A DNA stretch of 64,000 nucleotides from Aquimarina sp. Aq107 (lineage in GTDB: Bacteria; Bacteroidota; Bacteroidia; Flavobacteriales; Flavobacteriaceae): positions 1,824,501 through 1,888,500 of the forward strand of contig NZ_OX030782.1 of NCBI RefSeq assembly GCF_943733665.1, in the 5' to 3' direction. Position 1 is the stretch's first letter; each line of letters opens with the position of its first letter. The translations under genes were made by a program, and so were the position numbers. This document shows, piece by piece, positions 18,155 to 27,771 of the stretch. The notes beneath the pieces are model-generated. The model saw only the letters and a program-made list of their open reading frames with translations, made no database searches and was not told the DNA's origin.

Positions 18155-19465
18155 TTAATCGTTTAAAGAAGTATTTAACTTGATCATATATAAAGAACTT
18201 GCATCTATTTTTGGTTCTGATCCAGGAAGTATTTTTTGTTCAATAATACCATTATCATCTTCATCGGTAACCGCAAAATCATCATCATTGATACACCCTA
18301 AAGTATGATCATCAATAACCCAGATACCTTCTAATTTATCGTGTGGATATCCTGTTTTTTCGACAAGATCTGCTATTAAGGTCTTAGTAACAGGAACAAT
18401 TCCAGCGTTTTCTAACTCCACCCAGGTAGATTCTTCCAGAGTTTTTCCATTAAGTAGTAAGCCAAATTCATCTTCGTCATTAGTGGAACTAACATCTGTG
18501 GCGTTAGAAATATCTATTTTATAGATATGTTTTTGTACAGTACCTTCTCCAGAAAAATTACCATCTCTTTCTATAACAAGAAATTCTGTATCAGATAAAC
18601 CAACGATTTCTGAATTTGATAGGTTTGAGTTTTCTTGTCTATAAAGGAATTGTTTTGTTTTAGCTGTTCGTAAGTCAAACATTAAAATTCTAGTAAGATC
18701 CGTTCTAATTGTTTCTGGATTATACATAGTAGATTGCATGATACCTACCAAATTCCTTTGATTTGGTGTGATTCCTAATCCCTCCATTCCTCGATTTGGT
18801 CTTCGTTTCGAAAATATAGCAGGAATTTTTCTACCTCCATTGTCATCATTAATACCATAAGGAGATATACGTTCAAGTTCTACACCTTCAGCAGAATAGT
18901 GTACGATATGAGGACCATATTCATCAGAAACCCAAAAACTTCCATCATATAATGCTACCAAACCTTCTGCATCTAGTCCGAAATCATCAAATGGTAATTG
19001 GTTACCATCAATATCATAAGGTATCTCTCCTGTAGCTCCTTTTCCTTCAGGATTCGGAATTCCTGAAATAGGATTACCATTTGGATCTTTTAATATGATT
19101 TCTTTTTTTAGAATAATATCACCTTCCGAAGTAACAGAGAACAAGCCGATTCTTGGGGTGTAATCTGCGACTGGAAATTTTTTCCCATCCATAAAGTCAG
19201 TATTTGGACCTCTATCAGTTATTGCATAAAATTCTCCTTTTCTTCGAGGATGAGCAGTTGCCGCAGAACCGTAACCACCATTTCTAATTTCTACATTCTC
19301 TTGGGTGGTAGTTAATACTTCAAAAGGCAGCTCATATTGGATGTTTTCTTCTAAAACAAGTTGAGGTGGAACAGATATTGGACCTCCAGAAAAGTCATCC
19401 AAATACTGACAAGATGTAAAAAGAATTAGTACTGCACAAAGCAACATGGTCTTAAGAGTTTTCAT
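18155..19465 (-). CDS. Esterase-like activity of phytase family lipoprotein
   Basis: 436 residues. Lipobox FTSCQ places the mature N-terminus on a lipid-anchored cysteine near residue 19. Phytase-like beta-propeller sequence: RNGGYGSAATAHPRRKGEFY, AITDRGPNTDFMDGKKFP, FGLDAEGLVALYDGSFWVSDEYGPHIVHY, RRPNRGMEGLGITPNQRN, and the closing LEGIWVIDDHTLGCINDDDF with acidic metal-type loops. Matches the family named for esterase-like activity of phytase; actual substrate is unknown. Transcribed alone toward a shared terminator. Confidence 0.88.
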   Translation of the reverse strand: MKTLKTMLLCAVLILFTSCQYLDDFSGGPISVPPQLVLEENIQYELPFEVLTTTQENVEIRNGGYGSAATAHPRRKGEFYAITDRGPNTDFMDGKKFPVADYTPRIGLFSVTSEGDIILKKEIILKDPNGNPISGIPNPEGKGATGEIPYDIDGNQLPFDDFGLDAEGLVALYDGSFWVSDEYGPHIVHYSAEGVELERISPYGINDDNGGRKIPAIFSKRRPNRGMEGLGITPNQRNLVGIMQSTMYNPETIRTDLTRILMFDLRTAKTKQFLYRQENSNLSNSEIVGLSDTEFLVIERDGNFSGEGTVQKHIYKIDISNATDVSSTNDEDEFGLLLNGKTLEESTWVELENAGIVPVTKTLIADLVEKTGYPHDKLEGIWVIDDHTLGCINDDDFAVTDEDDNGIIEQKILPGSEPKIDASSLYMIKLNTSLND

Positions 19466-19522
19466 TGGTTTTAAGTTTAGTTATATAATTAAGAAATTGT
19501 GTGAGATTTTTTAAAAAACTAA

Positions 19523-20377
19523 TCAGATCTTTTTTTCAAGAAATGAATTCAAGAAAAATGAAGGTTGTAGTCCTTCAAGATCAAGAGGAACGTTTTCAAT
19601 ATCTTCATTTAGTTCTTCAGCATAGGCTTCAAGTTGCTGTTGTTGGTAATGAACAAGTTTCCATTCTTTATTATGATATTCTAGTGATGTCAGGTTTTCT
19701 ATCCAATCTCCAGAATTTAAATACATACAGGATCCATTCTTATCTTTATATGTTTTTATTTGTGGTTGATGGATATGCCCACAAACGACGTACGTATATG
19801 CATTCTTGATAGCAAGTTCTGCAGCTACTTCTTCAAAATCATTTATGTATTTGACTGCTTTTTTAACGCTATTTTTAATTTTTTTAGAAAGTGAAAATTT
19901 TTCCTTCCCCATTCGTAAGAGAAACCAATTAATAAATTGATTTAATAAAATGAGCATATCATAGCCCCATCCACCTAATTTAGCTAACCATTTTGCGTTC
20001 TGAATGGAGGCATCAAAAATATCTCCGTGAAAAAACCAAGCTTTTTTTCCATCTAAATCCAAAACTAACTTATCAACTAATTTGAAGTTACCCATGGTAG
20101 TATCACTGAATTTTCTAAGCATTTCATCGTGGTTTCCAGTGATATATATAACTTCGGTCCCTTTAGAAGCTAGAGTGATAATTTTTTTAATGATTTTAAG
20201 ATGTGGTTTCGGAAAATACCTTTTTCTAAATTGCCAAATATCTACAATATCACCATTAAGAATAAGTACCTTAGGTTTAATACTATTGAGATAATTTAGT
20301 AATTCTTTTGCGTGACATCCAAAGGTTCCTAGGTGAACATCAGATATAACTACGATATCTACAGTACGTTTCTTCAT
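19523..20377 (-). CDS. LpxH-like UDP-2,3-diacylglucosamine diphosphatase family phosphoesterase
   Basis: 284 residues. Metallophosphoesterase motifs in order: SDVHLG (12-17), LNGDIVDIW, YITGNHDE, WFFHGDIFD and CGHIHQPQ. LpxH hydrolyses UDP-2,3-diacylglucosamine in lipid A synthesis. Bacteroidota often carry two such genes, and this longer form (about 280 against 240 residues) may act on another substrate. An ORF on the opposite strand over its end is a shadow. Confidence 0.85.
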   Translation of the reverse strand: MKKRTVDIVVISDVHLGTFGCHAKELLNYLNSIKPKVLILNGDIVDIWQFRKRYFPKPHLKIIKKIITLASKGTEVIYITGNHDEMLRKFSDTTMGNFKLVDKLVLDLDGKKAWFFHGDIFDASIQNAKWLAKLGGWGYDMLILLNQFINWFLLRMGKEKFSLSKKIKNSVKKAVKYINDFEEVAAELAIKNAYTYVVCGHIHQPQIKTYKDKNGSCMYLNSGDWIENLTSLEYHNKEWKLVHYQQQQLEAYAEELNEDIENVPLDLEGLQPSFFLNSFLEKKI

Positions 20378-20737
20378 AAAAATGACTTATTCCTACAAAT
20401 AAACTACTATCTAGTTAAATAATAATTAAGCGATTATGAGCATATTGTTATCTGTGTCTGAATATTTTAACTCGGTATTACTATAATGTTAAACCGATAT
20501 TATTATCAAAAAGTTATAAACCATTAAATATTTAATTATTTCTGTATTATTTTATTAAATTATCTTATTTCAGGGTGTTTTATTGAATAAAATACTTCTA
20601 TAAACTTTCTTAACAACGCCTCAATAGCTTTGTTTTGCTTTTTTCTTATCCTGAAGTATCTCTAAATTCGTCCTTCAAATCTTAACATTTTTCGTATTGA
20701 AAAGTTTAGAATTTTTCTTTCTAATAAAATTTATTTT
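20378..20737. other. Intergenic stretch, promoters only
   Basis: 360 bases between divergent genes, very AT-rich. No open frame, strong hairpin or RNA signature was seen, and no full TAnnTTTG box. Confidence 0.5.
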
Positions 20738-23026
20738 ATGACATTTTTACATTTAAAAGTTTATACATATCGTTTTTTGATTTTTGGCATATTCATAATG
20801 ATGCTATCCTGTGATTCTAAGATTTCAGAAACTTCATCTAGCAATTATCCTAAAGATCCCGTAGAGCTTAAAATAGATAGTATCTTGTCTACAATGTCAT
20901 TAGAAGAAAAAATAGGACAAACGGCGCAACGCGGTAAGTCTAGTAGAGTAAAAGAACTACCAAAAGATCTTAAAGATGCAGTTAGAAAAGGACAAATAGG
21001 ATCTTTTCTTAACATAATGAATAAAGAGGATGCTAAAGAACTTCAGAGAATAGCCGTAGAAGAAAGCCCTAGTAAGATTCCATTAATTTTTGCACGAGAT
21101 GTAATCCATGGTTTCAAAACAATTTTCCCTATTCCGCTAGGGCAGGCGGCTTCATTTAATCCTTCATTAGTACAAGAAGGTTCGCGAATAGCAGCAATAG
21201 AGGCAAGTACTTATGGAATAAGATGGACTTTTGCTCCGATGATAGATATTTCTAGGGATCCTCGTTGGGGAAGAATAGCAGAATCAGCAGGTGAGGACCC
21301 TTATCTTACAAGTAGAATGGCAGAAGCATATGTAAAAGGCTTTCAAGGAGAAGATTTAGCATCACCAACAAGTTTAGCTGCTTGTGCCAAACATTTTATT
21401 GGATATGGAGCTGCAGAAGGAGGTAGGGATTATAACACAGCAAACATCAATGATAATTTGTTGCATAATGTATATTTAAAACCTTTTAAAACTGCAGTAG
21501 ATGCAGGTTCCGCAACTTTTATGACAAGTTTTAATGATCTTAATGGGATTCCAGCATCGGCAAATTCATATATACTAAAAGACATTTTAAGAGAAGAATG
21601 GGGATTTGATGGTTTCGTAGTAAGTGATTGGAATTCTATAATAGAAATGGTAAATCATGGATATGCCAAGGATCAAAAGGAAGCTGCAGAGAAATCTATC
21701 AACGCAATGTTGGACATGGAAATGACCAGTACTTCTTATCACGATCATTTAAAAGAATTAATACAAGAGGATAAGTTTTCTGAAAAAGAATTAGATCAGG
21801 TGGTAAGAAATATTCTTCGAATTAAATTTAGATTGGGATTATTTGATAACCCCTATTTTGATCCTGATGATACAATATTGTATGATAAAAAACATTTAGC
21901 AGCAGCACAAAAAACTGCTGAAGAAAGTATTATTTTATTAAAAAATAAGAATAATATTTTACCATTAGATGCTAAAAGGAAAATAGCTATAATTGGTCCT
22001 TTAGCAGATGCACCTCACGAACAATTAGGAACTTGGACTTTTGATGGAGAAAAAGAGCATACAATTACTCCTTTACAGTCATTTAAAAATGATGATAAGT
22101 ATATGGTGCAATATAGTAAAGGGTTATCATACAGCAGAGATAAATCCGAGAATGACTTTGGTAATGCAATAAAGACAGCAAAATCTTCTGACATCATCTT
22201 GTTTTTTGCTGGAGAAGAGGCAATTCTTTCTGGAGAAGCACATAGTAGAGCTGATATCAAACTTCCTGGAGCGCAAGAAGAACTAATTGCAGAATTACAC
22301 AAAACAGGAAAACCAATTGTTTTAGTTCTAATGGCAGGAAGACCTATTACGTTAGGAAATATTAAAGATAAGGTAGATGCAGTTCTTATGGCATGGCATC
22401 CTGGAACTATGGGAGGTCCAGCTTTAAAAAATATTATTACTGGTTTAGTTTCTCCATCAGCAAAGTTACCAGTAACCTGGCCAAAAGAGGTAGGGCAAAT
22501 CCCTATTCATTACAATCATAAAAATACGGGTAGACCTGTAATACCAGAAGAGTTTGTTCATATGGATTCAATTCCAATTGGTGCTTGGCAGAGTTCTCTT
22601 GGGAATACATCTCACTATTTAGATGCAGGATTTTTACCAGAATATCCTTTTGGTTATGGACTTGGTTACAGTAGTTTTAAGTATTCCAATTTTTCGATAT
22701 CATCTATGAATCCAAAGATAGGAGAAACTATTACTGCTAAAGTTCTAGTGACTAATACTGGAAATGTAAAGGCTAAAGAAACAGTACAATTATATTTTAG
22801 AGATATGGTCGGGAGTTTAACTAGACCTGTAAAGGAGTTGCTACGATTTGAGAAAATTATATTAAATTCAGGGGAATCTAAAGAAGTAGAATTTACTTTT
22901 TCGACAAATGATTTAGCTTTTTATGGACCTGACAAGAAATGGATTACTGAACCTGGTAATTTTAAGCTATGGATCGCTAAACATGCTTTAGACGAAGAAA
23001 ATGAATTAGAATTTATTTTAGAATAA
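20738..23026 (+). CDS. Glycoside hydrolase family 3 beta-glucosidase (BglX-like)
   Basis: 762 residues, lipoprotein-type leader (IMMLSCDSK). GH3 N-terminal domain: LEEKIGQTAQRG, FARDVIHGFKTIFPIPLGQA, RDPRWGRIAESAGEDPYL, KHFIGYGAAEGGRDYN, and the nucleophile aspartate D297 in FVVSDWNSI. Then the GH3 C-terminal domain (IAIIGPLADAPHEQLGTW, LVLMAGRPI) and a fibronectin III-like domain (VTNTGNVKAKETVQLYFRD). It acts in the periplasm on beta-glucosides. It starts an operon with gluconate uptake and breakdown genes, which suggests substrates such as gluconate-ended (aldobionic) disaccharides; that is inference. Confidence 0.92.
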   Translation: MTFLHLKVYTYRFLIFGIFIMMLSCDSKISETSSSNYPKDPVELKIDSILSTMSLEEKIGQTAQRGKSSRVKELPKDLKDAVRKGQIGSFLNIMNKEDAKELQRIAVEESPSKIPLIFARDVIHGFKTIFPIPLGQAASFNPSLVQEGSRIAAIEASTYGIRWTFAPMIDISRDPRWGRIAESAGEDPYLTSRMAEAYVKGFQGEDLASPTSLAACAKHFIGYGAAEGGRDYNTANINDNLLHNVYLKPFKTAVDAGSATFMTSFNDLNGIPASANSYILKDILREEWGFDGFVVSDWNSIIEMVNHGYAKDQKEAAEKSINAMLDMEMTSTSYHDHLKELIQEDKFSEKELDQVVRNILRIKFRLGLFDNPYFDPDDTILYDKKHLAAAQKTAEESIILLKNKNNILPLDAKRKIAIIGPLADAPHEQLGTWTFDGEKEHTITPLQSFKNDDKYMVQYSKGLSYSRDKSENDFGNAIKTAKSSDIILFFAGEEAILSGEAHSRADIKLPGAQEELIAELHKTGKPIVLVLMAGRPITLGNIKDKVDAVLMAWHPGTMGGPALKNIITGLVSPSAKLPVTWPKEVGQIPIHYNHKNTGRPVIPEEFVHMDSIPIGAWQSSLGNTSHYLDAGFLPEYPFGYGLGYSSFKYSNFSISSMNPKIGETITAKVLVTNTGNVKAKETVQLYFRDMVGSLTRPVKELLRFEKIILNSGESKEVEFTFSTNDLAFYGPDKKWITEPGNFKLWIAKHALDEENELEFILE

Positions 23027-23044
23027 TAATTTACTATTGTTAAG

Positions 23045-24961
23045 GTGTCTAAAAGTGTAATATACATTGTATATGGAGTTTCCGGAAGTGGAAAAACTAC
23101 AGTAGGAAAAGCATTAGCTAAAGAATTAAATATTCCTTTTTTTGATGCAGATGATTTTCATCCAGAAGAGAATATTAAAAAAATGTCAACGGGCTTTCCT
23201 TTAGATGATTCTGATAGAGAACCTTGGCTGAAGAAATTAGCGAGTGAAATTGTAGTTTGGAATACAAACAAAGGTGCAGTACTGGCTTGTTCAGCTTTAA
23301 AGAAAGCTTATAGAAAAACCCTTCAATCTATCGATTCTAAGTATGTGAAGTGGATTTTTTTGGATGGGAGTTTTGATTTGATTTCAAATCGTTTAGAAGC
23401 TAGAAAAGAGCATTTTTTTAAAAAGGAAATGCTAGTCTCTCAATTTGAAGCTTTAGAACAACCGGAGGATGGTATTTCTATTAATATAGATAAGAGTGTT
23501 GATCAAATTATGAGCGAAATTAGAACTACATTAAATACAGATAAATCACAATTAGGGTTAATTGGTTTAGGAGTCATGGGTAAGAGTTTAGCTAAAAACT
23601 TATTGTCCAAAAACTTTAAACTTTCTGTATATAATAGACATGTTGATCATATTGAAGTTGATGTTGCTAAAAACTTTGTAGCGGAGGAGTCTAAATACCA
23701 AACATTAGTAGGTTTTGATGATTTAAAAGAGTTTGTAGATTCTTTAGAACAACCGCGCACAATAATGCTTATGGTTAATGCAGGAAAGCCAGTGGACCTA
23801 GTTATCGATGAATTATTACGCTATTTGTCCGAAGAAGATTGTATTATAGATGGAGGTAATTCTCACTATAAAGTAACATTAGAAAGAAGTAAAAGACTAG
23901 AAGAAAAAGGAATTCATTTTTTAGGAACCGGAATATCTGGTGGAGAAGAAGGCGCATTAAAGGGTCCATCAATAATGCCGGGAGGATCTAAAATAGCATA
24001 CAATAGATCTGGTAAATATTTAGAAGCAATAGCAGCAAAAGATAAAAACGATAATAGCTGTTGTGCTTATATTGGGCCAGAAGGATCCGGCCATTTTGTA
24101 AAAATGGTTCATAATGGGATTGAATATGCAGAGATGCAATTATTAGCAGAAGCATATCATATGCTAAGATTTTATGCGCATAAAACTCCAGCTGAAATAT
24201 CTACTATTTTTGCCGATTGGATTAAAAAAGGACTAAAAAGTTATCTGTTAGAGATTACTTCGGATCTTCTTCTTAAAACAGATGGTGAGGATTTTCTTAT
24301 TGATAAAATATTAGATAAAGCAGGGCAGAAAGGAACTGGTGGATGGTCTACAAATGCCGCCTTGGAATTAGGAGTTTCTCTACCTACGATTTCTGAATCT
24401 GTAATGGCTCGTAATGTTTCTGGAATTAAATCCGAACGGGTAAAAGCATCTGAGATATATCAATTTAAAACTTCAGATTGCCCTGCCAATGATATTGTTT
24501 TTATTGAAAATATGGAAAAAGCTTTTAAGGCCGCTAGTATTATCAATCATCACATAGGGTTTGAATTACTAAAAGAAGCATCAACAGCATATCAGTGGGA
24601 GCTCAATCTGTCTGAAATAGCTGGTATATGGACCAATGGCTGTATTATTAGAAGCAACCTAATGGAACAAATGGCTGTATTATTTGTAGAAAATAATGAG
24701 ATGCCTTTATTACTGTTTCCAGAAATTGTTTCTATTATGAAATCTACGATACACTCACTTTCAGAAACTGTAGCAACTGGATTAAAATCAGGTTTTTCAC
24801 TACCAGTATTATCTGCAGCTGCAAATTATTTTTTCGCATACACATCTGCACAATCTTCTGCTAATATTATACAAGCGCAACGAGATTATTTTGGTGCTCA
24901 TACATATCAAAGAGTGGATCAACCAATTGACCAATATTTTCATACAAACTGGAAAAGCTAA
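23045..24961 (+). CDS. Fused gluconokinase / 6-phosphogluconate dehydrogenase
   Basis: 638 residues joining two enzymes. Residues 1-165 are a GntK-type gluconokinase: GVSGSGKTTVGKALA (Walker A), FFDADDFHPEENIKKMSTG, LACSALKKAYRKTL. Residues 172-638 are a decarboxylating 6-phosphogluconate dehydrogenase: LGLIGLGVMGKSLAKNLL, MLMVNAGKPVD, DGGNSHYK, GTGISGGEEGALKGPSIMPG, SGHFVKMVHNGIEYAEMQ, GQKGTGGWS. So one chain turns gluconate into ribulose 5-phosphate. Start is a GTG at 23045 with AAGG directly before it. It sits 18 bases after the GH3 gene and 3 bases before gntP. Confidence 0.93.
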   Translation: MSKSVIYIVYGVSGSGKTTVGKALAKELNIPFFDADDFHPEENIKKMSTGFPLDDSDREPWLKKLASEIVVWNTNKGAVLACSALKKAYRKTLQSIDSKYVKWIFLDGSFDLISNRLEARKEHFFKKEMLVSQFEALEQPEDGISINIDKSVDQIMSEIRTTLNTDKSQLGLIGLGVMGKSLAKNLLSKNFKLSVYNRHVDHIEVDVAKNFVAEESKYQTLVGFDDLKEFVDSLEQPRTIMLMVNAGKPVDLVIDELLRYLSEEDCIIDGGNSHYKVTLERSKRLEEKGIHFLGTGISGGEEGALKGPSIMPGGSKIAYNRSGKYLEAIAAKDKNDNSCCAYIGPEGSGHFVKMVHNGIEYAEMQLLAEAYHMLRFYAHKTPAEISTIFADWIKKGLKSYLLEITSDLLLKTDGEDFLIDKILDKAGQKGTGGWSTNAALELGVSLPTISESVMARNVSGIKSERVKASEIYQFKTSDCPANDIVFIENMEKAFKAASIINHHIGFELLKEASTAYQWELNLSEIAGIWTNGCIIRSNLMEQMAVLFVENNEMPLLLFPEIVSIMKSTIHSLSETVATGLKSGFSLPVLSAAANYFFAYTSAQSSANIIQAQRDYFGAHTYQRVDQPIDQYFHTNWKS

Positions 24962-24964
24962 TTT

Positions 24965-26308
24965 ATGGATTATCAATTACTAATTGCAGTAGGAGTAGGC
25001 ATCATTGCACTACTTTTTATGATTTTAAAGTTACGAATGCAGGCTTTTATAGCCTTGTTAATCGTTTGTATATTAGTTGGAATTGTAGCAGGCTTACCTG
25101 CAGATGATATTCTAAATAGCATAAAAAATGGAATGGGAGGTACACTAGGTTTTGTGGCTACCGTGGTTGGACTCGGAGCGTTGTTTGGTGGTTTACTTGA
25201 GAATTCTGGAGGTGCACAAGGATTGGCTAATTATATCTTAAAATTAGCTGGTGAAAAAAATGCATCTTGGGCATTGATGATTACCGGTTTTATCATTGCA
25301 ATACCTGTTTTTTTTGATGTAGCTTTTATTATTTTGGTTCCCATTGTTTATGCAATCGCTAGAAAAACTAAAAAATCTTTATTGTTATATGCGATTCCAT
25401 TATTGGCTGGTTTAGCAATCACTCACAGTTTTATTCCACCAACACCTGGTCCAGTTGCTGTCGCTGATATATTAGGAGCTAACCTTGGTTGGGTAATTGT
25501 TTTCGGTTTTTTAACAGGTATTCCTGCAGCTATTATAAGCGGACCTATATTAGCAAAATACTTAGCTACTAGAATAAATATTACTATTCCTGAAACAAAT
25601 GACGCAGGTGTTGCAATAAATAACACACCTAATCCTATAGGTATTATATTGATTATAGCATTACCCATTATGCTGATTGTTTTAAAAACGGTTTTACTAG
25701 GTGATTGGTTCGGAGAAGATGTATTATCAAAATCGATGGTAAATTTGATTACTTTATTTGGCCATCCATTTACTGCGTTAATCATTGCTAATCTGGTAGC
25801 TTGGTATTTTTTAGGAATCAAAAGAGGTGTCACTAGAGATGATTTATTGAAAATTTCTATGAAATCTTTTAAACCAGCAGGAGCAATTATTCTATTAACT
25901 GGTGCTGGTGGAGCTTTTAAACAGATATTGGTAGATACTAAAGCAGGTGAGTTATTAGCGTCATCATTACAGAGTTCATATATTCATCCATTACTGTTTG
26001 CTTTTATTGTGGCAGCCTTGATACGAGTTTTACAAGGATCAGCTACAACCGCCATGATTGCAGCCGCAGGAATTACATCACCTATTATTCTTGCCGGTGA
26101 TTTTAGTAATTCTCAGATAGCTCTTTTTGTTATTTCTATTGCTTCTGGGGCAACTATTTTATCTCATGTTAATGATAGTGGATTTTGGTTGGTTGGTCAA
26201 TACCTTGGTATGACAGAGAAACAAACCTTTCGTTCTTGGACTGTGATGACTACATTAATAGCTGTTACTGGGGTTTTGATGTCACTATTATTGTGGTATA
26301 TTTTTTAA
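24965..26308 (+). CDS. gntP: Gluconate:H+ symporter, GntP family
   Basis: 447 residues, about twelve hydrophobic segments. Family motifs: GMGGTLGFVATVVGLGALFG, FFDVAFIILVPIVYA, THSFIPPTPGPVAVADILGA, RVLQGSATTAMIAAAGI, SHVNDSGFWLVGQYLGMT. It imports gluconate across the inner membrane and feeds the fused kinase/dehydrogenase three bases upstream. Last gene of the operon. Confidence 0.93.
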   Translation: MDYQLLIAVGVGIIALLFMILKLRMQAFIALLIVCILVGIVAGLPADDILNSIKNGMGGTLGFVATVVGLGALFGGLLENSGGAQGLANYILKLAGEKNASWALMITGFIIAIPVFFDVAFIILVPIVYAIARKTKKSLLLYAIPLLAGLAITHSFIPPTPGPVAVADILGANLGWVIVFGFLTGIPAAIISGPILAKYLATRINITIPETNDAGVAINNTPNPIGIILIIALPIMLIVLKTVLLGDWFGEDVLSKSMVNLITLFGHPFTALIIANLVAWYFLGIKRGVTRDDLLKISMKSFKPAGAIILLTGAGGAFKQILVDTKAGELLASSLQSSYIHPLLFAFIVAALIRVLQGSATTAMIAAAGITSPIILAGDFSNSQIALFVISIASGATILSHVNDSGFWLVGQYLGMTEKQTFRSWTVMTTLIAVTGVLMSLLLWYIF

Positions 26309-26444
26309 ATATTTTAATTTGATTTTTAAAAGAAGCTTTCATAAACATATCGTTTGGTTAAAAATTAGTTAACTATTTGTTTTGTAATATGTTATTTTAA
26401 TAGATATGTTTATTTTAAACGTGTTAATTATTAAAACAAAAGTA

Positions 26445-26597
26445 ATGGAAGCATTAGATAATCTTAAGAAAACTTATAAGGAGATGGATCGTAATGAAAA
26501 ACAAAAGATCCAAGGCGGAACGCAACAAAAATCAGTAGTAATATGGTCTAGAATGGCAATTACCGAGGAATGTACTGATCATATTTTAGGTTGCTAA
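26445..26597 (+). CDS. 50-residue peptide with double-glycine leader
   Basis: Start at the ATG at 26445 (an ATG 39 bases earlier would add a hydrophobic lead unlike the family). The first 25 residues are charged and helical (MEALDNLKKTYKEMDRNEKQ) and end in KIQGG, the usual cleavage mark of C39-peptidase-processed peptides. The remaining 25 residues include an aromatic middle (VVIWSRMA) and two cysteines, the last being the final residue (ECTDHILGC). This is like bacteriocin or RiPP-type precursors seen in Flavobacteriia. No maturation enzyme or exporter lies in the window; the next gene is a membrane AraC regulator. Confidence 0.6.
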   Translation: MEALDNLKKTYKEMDRNEKQKIQGGTQQKSVVIWSRMAITEECTDHILGC

Positions 26598-26683
26598 AAT
26601 CATATTTTTATTACAAAAAAAATAGTTATTTATATAACTCGTTAGTAAAAACAAAGACTTAAAATTACGTTCTTTGTTGAACT

Positions 26684-27715
26684 ATGAATCCAGAAGTTTA
26701 TAAACACATAGAATTATTATTAGGTAGTGTAGGTTTTATAATTGCACTATTTTTTGGAGTTTTTTTGATAATAACTAGAGAACAACGATCTAAGGCAAAT
26801 GTGTTCTTAGCGATTTATTTATTGGCTTTTAGTCTTAGAATTGGTAAATCACTGTTTTATAATTATTTTCAAATAGATCCGATAGTTCGCAATGTGTTCT
26901 TAGGCATGTTATTAGGTATTGGACCTTCTTTATTTTTTTATGCCAAGCAACTAGTTGAACCGAATAAAATAGATAATAAAAGATCAATTTTTATTCACTA
27001 CATCCCTTTGTTTTTATTCGTAACATTTTGCTGGGTAATCCCGAATAATGATTCTATTTCTTCCAGAATTATATTTTTAGCACTGTTATTTCACATATTA
27101 GTATATGGATTGTATACGTTATATTGGATAGTGGTTAATAGAAAAGAGAGAAATGATAAATCGAATAAAATTTATAATTGGTTATTGTTTCTTACGATAT
27201 TAACGATAATGATGTCACTAATGCAGATAAGTGTTTTTGTGGATGTGGTGCCATATTTAAGTACAGCTTTTTTATTTTCTTTGATAATTTTGATTTTATC
27301 AATTACGGCATTAAAGAATCCTTTTTTGTTTAAAATGGAGAATGAAAAATATATTAATTCTTCACTAGACAATGAAAAAGGGATAGAATATTTGAAAAAG
27401 TTAATGAGTTTAATAGAACAAGAAAAAGTATTTCTGGATCCCGAATTAACACTAACCAAATTGAGTAAGCGGATTGGAATAACTTCTAAACAATTGTCGC
27501 AAGTAATTAATCAAAATAGAAATGAAAACTATTCTCAATTTATTGCTAGGTATCGGGTAGAGGAAGCAAAAAGATTATTGAGCTTACCAGAATATCATAA
27601 TTTCAAAATATCTGCTATTGCTTATGAAAGTGGTTTTAATAGTATATCTTCATTTAATACTGCCTTTAAAAAAATAACGAATACTACTGCAGTTCGATTT
27701 AGAGAATCTTTGTAA
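26684..27715 (+). CDS. Membrane-bound AraC-type regulator
   Basis: 343 residues. Residues 1-215 contain about seven hydrophobic segments (LLGSVGFIIALFFGVFLII, IFIHYIPLFLFVTFCWVI, TAFLFSLIILILSI); residues 240-343 are an AraC/XylS DNA-binding domain with two helix-turn-helices (LTKLSKRIGITSKQLSQVIN; ISAIAYESGFNSISSFNTAF). This 7TM-AraC layout is common in Bacteroidota, where it is thought to sense an outside or membrane signal. It lies 86 bases after the double-glycine peptide on the same strand, so the peptide might be its signal; this is speculation. Confidence 0.88.
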   Translation: MNPEVYKHIELLLGSVGFIIALFFGVFLIITREQRSKANVFLAIYLLAFSLRIGKSLFYNYFQIDPIVRNVFLGMLLGIGPSLFFYAKQLVEPNKIDNKRSIFIHYIPLFLFVTFCWVIPNNDSISSRIIFLALLFHILVYGLYTLYWIVVNRKERNDKSNKIYNWLLFLTILTIMMSLMQISVFVDVVPYLSTAFLFSLIILILSITALKNPFLFKMENEKYINSSLDNEKGIEYLKKLMSLIEQEKVFLDPELTLTKLSKRIGITSKQLSQVINQNRNENYSQFIARYRVEEAKRLLSLPEYHNFKISAIAYESGFNSISSFNTAFKKITNTTAVRFRESL

Positions 27716-27771
27716 AGATGATTGTGATTCTCCAATTACTAGATTAAAACATTTTGGGTTTAATTCATTCA

